Notes under the pieces: model-generated
What the model was told of the DNA's origin: nothing
Databases searched by the model: none
The model's input: only the letters and a program-made list of their open reading frames with translations
Made by a program: the position numbers and the translations under genes
Shown: in pieces, positions 58,176-64,000 of the stretch
Layout of the letters: every line of letters begins with the position of its first letter
Numbering within the stretch: position 1 is the stretch's first letter
Assembly: GCA_023853785.1 (NCBI GenBank)
Contig: JAJIRX010000869.1
Span: 1-64,000, forward strand
Source of the DNA: Psilocybe azurescens
Taxonomy: Eukaryota; Basidiomycota; Agaricomycetes; Agaricales; Agrocybaceae
DNA: 64,000 bases
Direction of reading: 5' to 3'

Positions 58176-59128
58176 TAATGATGGTATTGTTGATTTTTAC
58201 TAACTAAAAAGTCATCGTGTGGCGACGCAGTTCCTGGTAATCGAAATATTGAACCGGAACTGCAAAACTATTCTCGAATGTCAGAACCTCTCATCATTCT
58301 CCTACTTCCTGCTCACATATACACTTCAAGTCTTCTTTATTTTGTTTTATCTTATCCCTGTTCGCTCCCTACCAATTTTAACATTCTTTTGTGCTTTTAA
58401 CTTAGTAACTATGTGGTCTATAAGTACTCAGACGCCTGTAGGTACTCATCAGTTCCATAGGTCCCATTTTGCTCTCGTGTTTTCTCTGACTCACTCTCTA
58501 ATCTTATGACGGTTGGGCTGCGCAATTCCGCCCAATCGCTTGATGTACTTCCACCAGCCCTCAGTTTACAAACTTTGCACATTCCTTCATGACGTGCAAG
58601 TTGCCTATATAAATGCTACTTATTTGAACTGATTTAAGAGCTATCTGACGTGTCTGATGTATCCTCCCTTGCGAACATTGTTAGTGACCGGCGTTTGGTC
58701 TTGTTCCAGGTGTGGCGGTGGTTCTTAATTGGGTAATCGAGTGTTCTTCGTGAGATCTCTGCTCTAATGATCGGCCGCAGTATTCTTTAATTCCCTAAAT
58801 AGGACTGCTGGATTCGAGACTCAGGTATGGTCGTCACTATTTTGAATTACGGCTTGCTACAAGCATACTTCCCTCAATAAAATCGTATCAAGTATCAGAA
58901 TAGGTGGATGGATACTGATATTCTCTGATAAAATCCACATGACATGACACCAACTATAAGTTAGCCTAACTGATAAAAGACTGAACAGGGCATTAAGAAC
59001 AGCAGCGAACCACCCACCTCCCCCCTATTCTCCAGTCAAATTAGTTAACCAGCTCAGTGATTTATTCGTACTATTGCTTGACGTTGAGTGATATTGATCA
59101 CAAGTTGTTATTTTATAGCTTCATCGAT
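58176..59128. other. Intergenic, no gene seen
   Basis: No supported reading frame. The frame at 58219-58509 is hydrophobic and low-complexity, with no family resemblance. The upstream region of the small gene at 59129 lies at the right end. Confidence 0.35.
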
Positions 59129-59452
59129 ATGCCTTCCGCCAAGGGAAATATCATCATTCAGGCTGGCCACGACTCAAAATTCGTTGCCACCTTCCTCATT
59201 GACGGGATTCAGTACCTTTACTCTGGCCATGTTAATCCCTGCCAGCATCCATTTAGTGTGAACAAAGCCACCTTGAAGTATAATTCCATAGATGATCTGA
59301 CTGGCACCTGGACATTCACGGGTCAAGTTGGCATCTTTAAGGTGACTTTCAACATTAAGAATGGAACCGTTGCAACAGGCCCTCTTCCTAAAAATGGACA
59401 AATCAACCCTGCGTGGAGCGTCGATGGTTATGGAACCTGGACCACTGGATAG
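59129..59452 (+). CDS. Small intronless protein of unknown function (107 residues)
   Basis: ATG 59129 gives MPSAKGNIIIQAGHDSKFVA. The frame is open to TAG at 59450-59452. The sequence alternates hydrophobic and polar residues and is rich in Gly, Thr and Asn (LTGTWTFTGQVGIFKVTFNI, WSVDGYGTWTTG), as in an all-beta sandwich or lectin-like fold. No signal peptide, no Cys pair (one Cys in NPCQHP). It is intronless, unlike its neighbours, and has clean codon structure. I do not recognise the family. An in-frame ATG at 59057 would add 24 residues, but the start at 59129 gives the more regular N-terminus. Confidence 0.6.
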   Translation: MPSAKGNIIIQAGHDSKFVATFLIDGIQYLYSGHVNPCQHPFSVNKATLKYNSIDDLTGTWTFTGQVGIFKVTFNIKNGTVATGPLPKNGQINPAWSVDGYGTWTTG

Positions 59453-59549
59453 AGATGTACGTAGCTGCATTACTGTATTTAAATTTGCAAGGTCTGATAC
59501 ACTGCAATAATTGTCCCCACCTTTTGCATTTATATCCAGTTTCTCTCGA

Positions 59550-59845
59550 CGTATTAATTCCCTGATCTAAACAAGAACCAATGTCAACTGTCAATATATT
59601 CTCTATATTATAGAAAAATTCATTACCCGTCAATGACATAGCCGCCAGATGGTATGCCCACATAATTCCCCTACTTCCTGCCCCCGACTTCAATGTCTCG
59701 ATTACATTTGGAATCAATCCATGTTCCAGATAGCCCCTTTCGATACATTCGTCCCATTCCATATCCCGTCCAAGCTCTTCGCCCTGCAGTCCGTTACCCA
59801 CAAATTGATCCCATCATAGACTTTTGTGGTGTATAATTGCACAAT
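59550..59845 (-). pseudogene. Copied fragment of the DUF2235-solenoid gene
   Basis: On the minus strand this stretch reads GNGLQGEELGRDMEWDECIE and SGAGSRGIMWAYHLAAMSLTG, nearly identical to 39984-40280 of the DUF2235-solenoid gene. The similarity continues through that gene's intron (AATGAATTTTTCTATAATAT...TTGTTTAG) into the next exon's GATCAGGG, then stops. Because the intron was copied, this is a DNA-level duplication. It is isolated: neither the hydrolase domain nor further repeats are next to it. Confidence 0.9.
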
Positions 59846-59858
59846 AGCTCCCACAAAG

Positions 59859-61490
59859 TTACAATAAGCGCCGATCATCACAAGATCTTCCAGGCTTAAG
59901 TTGAAAGATCAGCTCAAATTTCTTCATACAATGTGTATTCCAAATCCCCGTCCCAGTCCCAATCTTAAGTCGATGAAGGGAGCTCAAATTTTTTTTTGCA
60001 GTGGTCGTGATATTTATAACAGGCTTAGATTTTGATGTCAACAAATTCTGAAAGATGCTGGATTCGTACGATAGTTCGTTTCTTGAAAACGGGACACTCA
60101 GTGTAGGGGGAGCACCCATAAGGGCTTGGTTAAGTCCCAGTTCGCATTCCTGCATCACGTAAAGGATCTCTATGTCCTCCAACGGTCGTCTATATGGATC
60201 GAGTTCGTCCAAGTCATAGAAATCTTCTGCAATGCCGTAGAGATGTGGAATATCATTCCACATGCTTTAATAGTCATCTGCCCTGTGAGCAAGATATCTC
60301 GGCCTTATGAGTTTAGGAAGAAAGTGTTTTTGAGAAGGGGCACTACCAGGTTCAAACGGACGGTCGTGGTTGCCTACATTGCATGTCCGAGCAATCATTT
60401 TGAATATATTTTTGGCTGTGAAGTGTCCATGAGGACCCGATTCGCCCAAAGACAGATGATGAATTGAGGGTACTGCCCTGAGGAAAGATATCAGAGTGTC
60501 TTCTTCCAACAAGCTGATTACCTCCACACTGTCCAAAGCGCAAGCAGAACACTCAACGAAAGATATCAGGTTCTCAGCAGGCAGGCATTCAAAACCGTTG
60601 TGGTTGATCACCAGTATCTCCAACTTGTAGAGCGCAATGTCATCGTAGAGTTTGTATAGAAATCTTGGCTGGGTAAAATACACGCTGAGTTCTTTTATAG
60701 TCGAATGGACAAGGGATACAGGTCCCATTAAACTTCCCAAAGATATAGCAGAAAGGATGCATGATTCGAGCCTTGATGCTTGGCTGGTAATAGTTTGAGG
60801 CAATCCGTGATTGACAAAAACCGCCAACGTCTGCGTGTGTAACGTAGTTCCGCAATATGGGGGCCGATTTCAGGGAAACATGGTCAATATCAACACGCCT
60901 GGGTGCCGGTATCAATCCTCCCTGCGTAGTCAAAGATCCAAGAGCGTCTCCATTGAACTGTCTCGTCAGGCTCCAGTTATTATCTGAAGCTCGCTTAAAT
61001 TGGAAGGACATCCACCAAAACAGTGCACGCAAAAATGTTGGTAGCTAGAGGCCCAGACATTCCCAATGTCTGGAGGTTGCATCAATAACATCGCCAAGTG
61101 ATATAAACCAGCCATTGACTCCCCGCAGTTTTCATTCCGGTCTGGACAAGGAGCATCTTTCAGCCGACCCAACCATTCTTTGACGACAAGGTATGAGACA
61201 AGATGGTGGAAGGATCGATGGGTATCAGCAGGTGCGACCAAAAAGAGGGAGTCGACCAGACAATTTGACGCCATATTTTACAGACAGTGCCTGGAGTGAA
61301 CAACGTAGGTGCATTGTTGGCCTCGCGCAAACTGAGCTGTACTTTATGCTTCCATCGTGAGAAGACAGAGCTCGAATATACTGATGACATTTTCGAGAGG
61401 CAGTCGACTGGTTATAAGATCGTGAAATTCATTTCCGTCCTCAATTTGCGATATTGACGGACATTTTGGCCTAGAGCCTTTATCATCTTC
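59859..61490 (-). pseudogene. F-box/leucine-rich protein, broken
   Basis: Basidiomycete F-box proteins bind SKP1 and select targets for ubiquitin ligases. The F-box itself reads SRLPLENVISIFELC near 61415. The next signature, VCKIWRQIVWSTPSFWSHLL (about 61290), is in a different frame, and EWLGRLKDAPCPDRNENC (about 61170) is in another again. The C-terminal part continues through SIKELSVYFTQPRFLYKL-type sequence (60690), LPAENLISFVECSACALDSV (60560), HHLSLGESGPHGHFTAKNIF (60450) and, in another frame, DELDPYRRPLEDIEILYVMQ (60190) to 59859. Several frame jumps within one uninterrupted gene mark it as decayed. It overlaps no other gene and follows the copied DUF2235 fragment. Confidence 0.65.
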
Positions 61491-62014
61491 TTGATTTCAT
61501 GCTCCGTATTCTTGACCATTTCGTGCATAGCGCATGGGTTCCAGCAACTTGAACTTATGAATGGGGTTGTTCAACGAGATTTCCTTGTCCAAAGTCGAAC
61601 AACTCGAATGGCATTTGGCGAACTTATCAAAATAACTTGGTAAAATATGGCTCTTGTTATCACGACCTGGCTTACCTTGTGAGCTCCAGAACCTTCTGAG
61701 GAATAAAACAACGGGGTGGCAAGGTGAAAAAGTGGGTAAACTCAAACTGAAGAATTTCAAAAATCAATCTCCAGCGACAATGTCTTTTTGTGCGCCGTGC
61801 ATATAGAAACGGATTGTCGGGAAGTCCTATCGCACATGTTTGAATTGGTTTGAAATTTGAATCGCTGCAGTCTCAAAAGGTTTAAAAAAGGGAATGCATA
61901 ACACCGTTGAGCTGGATTGAAGCAGAAACAAACCGAAGGTCGCAAAGCTGAGTCTAAGAGTGGCAGTACTACAGGTTGCTATGTGAGTAATGTTCAGTTC
62001 ACATCGTTTACAGT
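61491..62014. other. Intergenic, no gene seen
   Basis: A minus-strand frame near 61620-61500 with the phrase KCHSSCSTLDKEISLNNP is probably the N-terminus of the broken F-box gene. The rest has no supported reading frame. Confidence 0.35.
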
Positions 62015-62116
62015 TAGTCTGGGTGTCCCATCCTCTTTGGGCCAGTCATTCATATTAGGAAGGTGAGTCATCCTAATACGGATGACTGGCCTAAAGAGGA
62101 TGGGACGCCGAGACTA
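62015..62116. repeat. Long imperfect palindrome (46-base arms, 10-base loop)
   Basis: Arms 62015-62060 and 62071-62116 are reverse complements at 41 of 46 positions, around the loop AGGTGAGTCA. It lies about 90 bases upstream of the NLR gene start. Confidence 0.95.
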
Positions 62117-62206
62117 CGCTTACAGTCTGCTTTATTTCCAAGTTCCAGCCAGTGCCGCACCGTACTTCCCAAACAACTCCTAGACCATCAACAACGTCAC
62201 ACTAAC

Positions 62207-64000
62207 ATGTCAGATTCTCCGCCAAAAGAAGAAAACGCCCACGACATTCCGATTGCTATCCTCAATAAAGAAGCGTTTTCATCTTGGTCGGTCGCTATCT
62301 AATCAAGTGGGCACGCCCGTCGGGCGCTTCCGATCGTTGAGGGCGAATAATGGGCCACACCTGGCCGTGTCGCCTCCTGCCGTAACTGCGAGTGCAATAC
62401 AGTCCAGGAATTTTGAGCCACAAACTGACCATTATATGGCAATCGGCGGGCTTCCCTCCCACCCTCGGTCAATTCGGAGATACCACTTTCTCGAACGGAA
62501 TCAGTAGGAAGCACGGTCTATGAGGGACTCAAGACTGTGGTACAGGCACTTCATGATTGCTCCGATATTTTTCTGCCCTTAAAGACGGGCGACAGGAGTG
62601 CTTCTGACAATTATCAAGACTTTCGAGGTGAGTGGCCCTTGCACAACACAAGTTCAGGACAGTTTATACTCAGCGGACCAGACTGTGTCAGGAAACTTGA
62701 AGGAACTGGAAGATCTCAAAGTGAAGCTTGAGGCAATCCTTGAAATCGTCAGAAAGTATCAGAAATACAACAGCTTACGTGCAATTGATCACCAAATCAA
62801 TGTTTTCTGCCGGTGCGTCGCTTCTTCATATCTTTAGTCATGTCTTATGCTCGCCAATGTATTTAAGCGCCATCGAACTTCAATTGAAGGCGGTTGAAGA
62901 CCTTCAGGGCCATTCACTTTTGACTGCTACTGTCACGGGTACAAAGGACGCCAATGCGATACTTAAAGCTTTTCGGAACCTAAGCCGTCTGTGCGACATC
63001 TTTCAGGTCGGTTGTTTAAATTATTGACCCATGCTACTCGTGTAGATTTATCATCTGGTATAGATCGATACACAGCTAAACATTGAGGAAACGGTGACCA
63101 ATATTGATGATGTCGTGAAGGTTATCTCAGAGGTAAGTACTGTCACTACTCATGGAGAGATAACCAAGTTAATCGAACATACCTGTAGCGTCTGAACTCA
63201 AGTGAGAGCCCTTATCAATCGACATTTCACTTCGTGAATGGCAAATGTTCACACGATAATAGATTCCATCGATAAGCTCAACAATGAAATGATATCGTAT
63301 AAAACCCGCAACTCGTCTTATGGTGATCCCACTGGCTGTATGTCAGGAACTCGTGTCAAGATTCTTGCAGACTTGGAGACTTGGGCCTTGAACGAGGATA
63401 GCAGCAAAGTATATTGGATGGTAGGCATGGCTGGAACCGGAAAATCGACCATCTCTCACACGCTCTGCGAGATCCCTCGACGGGAAAAACATGCTTGGGG
63501 GCAGTTTCTTTGCTTCTCGAGCATCCGATAAGGCCAATAATCCACGCCTCATTGTTCTCGCTATTTCATACGCGCTGGCCAGAGCGTCACCCTCCATTAA
63601 ATGTGAGGTCGTCAAGGCCATTGAAGATGAACCTGCTCTGGTGGAGCCCACTTATATCAACTTGAATGAACAGTTCAAGAAGCTAGTTTACGATCCTATC
63701 CAAATGACGGTCGGGAAGATGGCTAGGATATACAAGACCGTTGTCATTGACGGCGTCGATGAATGCATCAACCTTGGAGTCGTCTCTTCGCTAATCAAGC
63801 TTATTCTTCAGGCAGCCCCGGACATTCCTCTGAAGATATTCATCGCCACTCGTGACGAGACATTAATTCGGAATGTGTTCTACTCAAAGGACTTACCTGA
63901 ACTCCCGGATGTGTTTTATCTACACGAGGTCGAGAAGGATGTCGTCAAGAATGATATTGAAAAATATCTTATAAAATCTTTGGCCGGAGTCCAGGAGCAG
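62207..64000 (+). CDS. NACHT-type NLR (STAND NTPase), N-terminal part (runs off right edge)
   Basis: ATG 62207 (MSDSPPKEENAHDIP) is a tentative start; the first ~100 residues need frame changes. Then come TVYEGLKTVVQALHDCSDIF (62519), GVLLTIIKTFE (62596), KELEDLKVKLEAILEIVRKY and FRNLSRLCDIFQ (helical N-terminal region), followed by GCMSGTRVKILADLETWALN and the P-loop MVGMAGTGKSTISHTLCE (63419). Next are LGGSFFASRASDKANNPRLI, Walker B TVVIDGVDEC (63738) and LKIFIATRDE (sensor). Frame errors: +1 at GGG 62587-62589 and +1 at CCC 63474-63476, each exactly splitting a family block. Mushroom NLRs of this type usually end in repeats (WD40, ankyrin or TPR), which would lie beyond this window. They are thought to act in non-self recognition. 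Confidence 0.8.

Noticed and set aside
1..64000. tRNA, rRNA, riboswitch or CRISPR features
   Set aside because: No cloverleaf-compatible B-box context, no rRNA-like stretch and no spacer-repeat array was found by reading; none is expected to be CRISPR in a fungus.

Overview
The window looks like a nuclear chromosome segment of an agaricomycete mushroom (Basidiomycota). Genes are split by many short GT-AG introns of about 45-75 bases. The families are typical of that class: a Plavaka-type transposase, a TET/JBP-like dioxygenase, arrestin-like, DUF4246, HET and NACHT/NLR genes, F-box remnants, tandem S10 carboxypeptidases and an M43 protease. There are no operons, ribosome-binding sites, CRISPR arrays, or tRNA or rRNA genes that I could recognise.

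Layout. 1-8.2 kb: edge of a conserved agaricomycete gene (-), a small unknown gene (+), and a long minus-strand gene whose middle looks like the TET/JBP class of 2-oxoglutarate/Fe(II) nucleic-acid dioxygenases. 8.3-15 kb: a graveyard of host gene fragments, namely acetyl-CoA carboxylase (-), serine hydroxymethyltransferase (+) and a subtilisin-like protease (+), bracketed by a similar ~40-base direct repeat. 15.2-18.8 kb: a degenerate Plavaka (CMC/CACTA-like) transposase, followed by three 98-base tandem repeats. 19.7-23.3 kb: an arrestin-like gene interrupted by repeat-rich DNA. 25.9-27.9 kb: a DUF4246 gene. 28.8-33.5 kb: two tandem serine carboxypeptidases. 33.5-36.5 kb: a cullin (CUL4-like). 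37.5-38.2 kb: a 762-bp element with terminal inverted repeats flanked by TA. 38.4-43.6 kb: a DUF2235 hydrolase domain fused to a long ARM/HEAT-like solenoid. 43.8-45.3 kb: a HET-domain gene convergent with it. 50-51.6 kb: a G-protein alpha subunit. 53.4-54.8 kb: a secreted M43 metalloprotease. 54.8-59 kb: gene-poor, with a copy of the DNA downstream of the M43 gene and a ~967-bp inverted-repeat-bounded segment. 59.1-61.5 kb: a small unknown protein, a copied fragment of the DUF2235 gene, and a broken F-box gene. 62.2-64 kb: the start of a NACHT-type NLR running off the right edge.

Two themes stand out. First, mobile DNA has shaped the segment: TET/JBP-like and Plavaka genes are families known to be expanded alongside DNA transposons in mushrooms. 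Second, several genes resemble self/non-self recognition or immunity genes (HET, NLR, and the DUF2235-solenoid fusion with its duplicated fragment). A caution runs through the whole annotation: at least ten otherwise good genes are broken by a single-base change, usually in a short homopolymer. This looks as much like assembly error as real decay, so the label 'pseudogene' is used sparingly.
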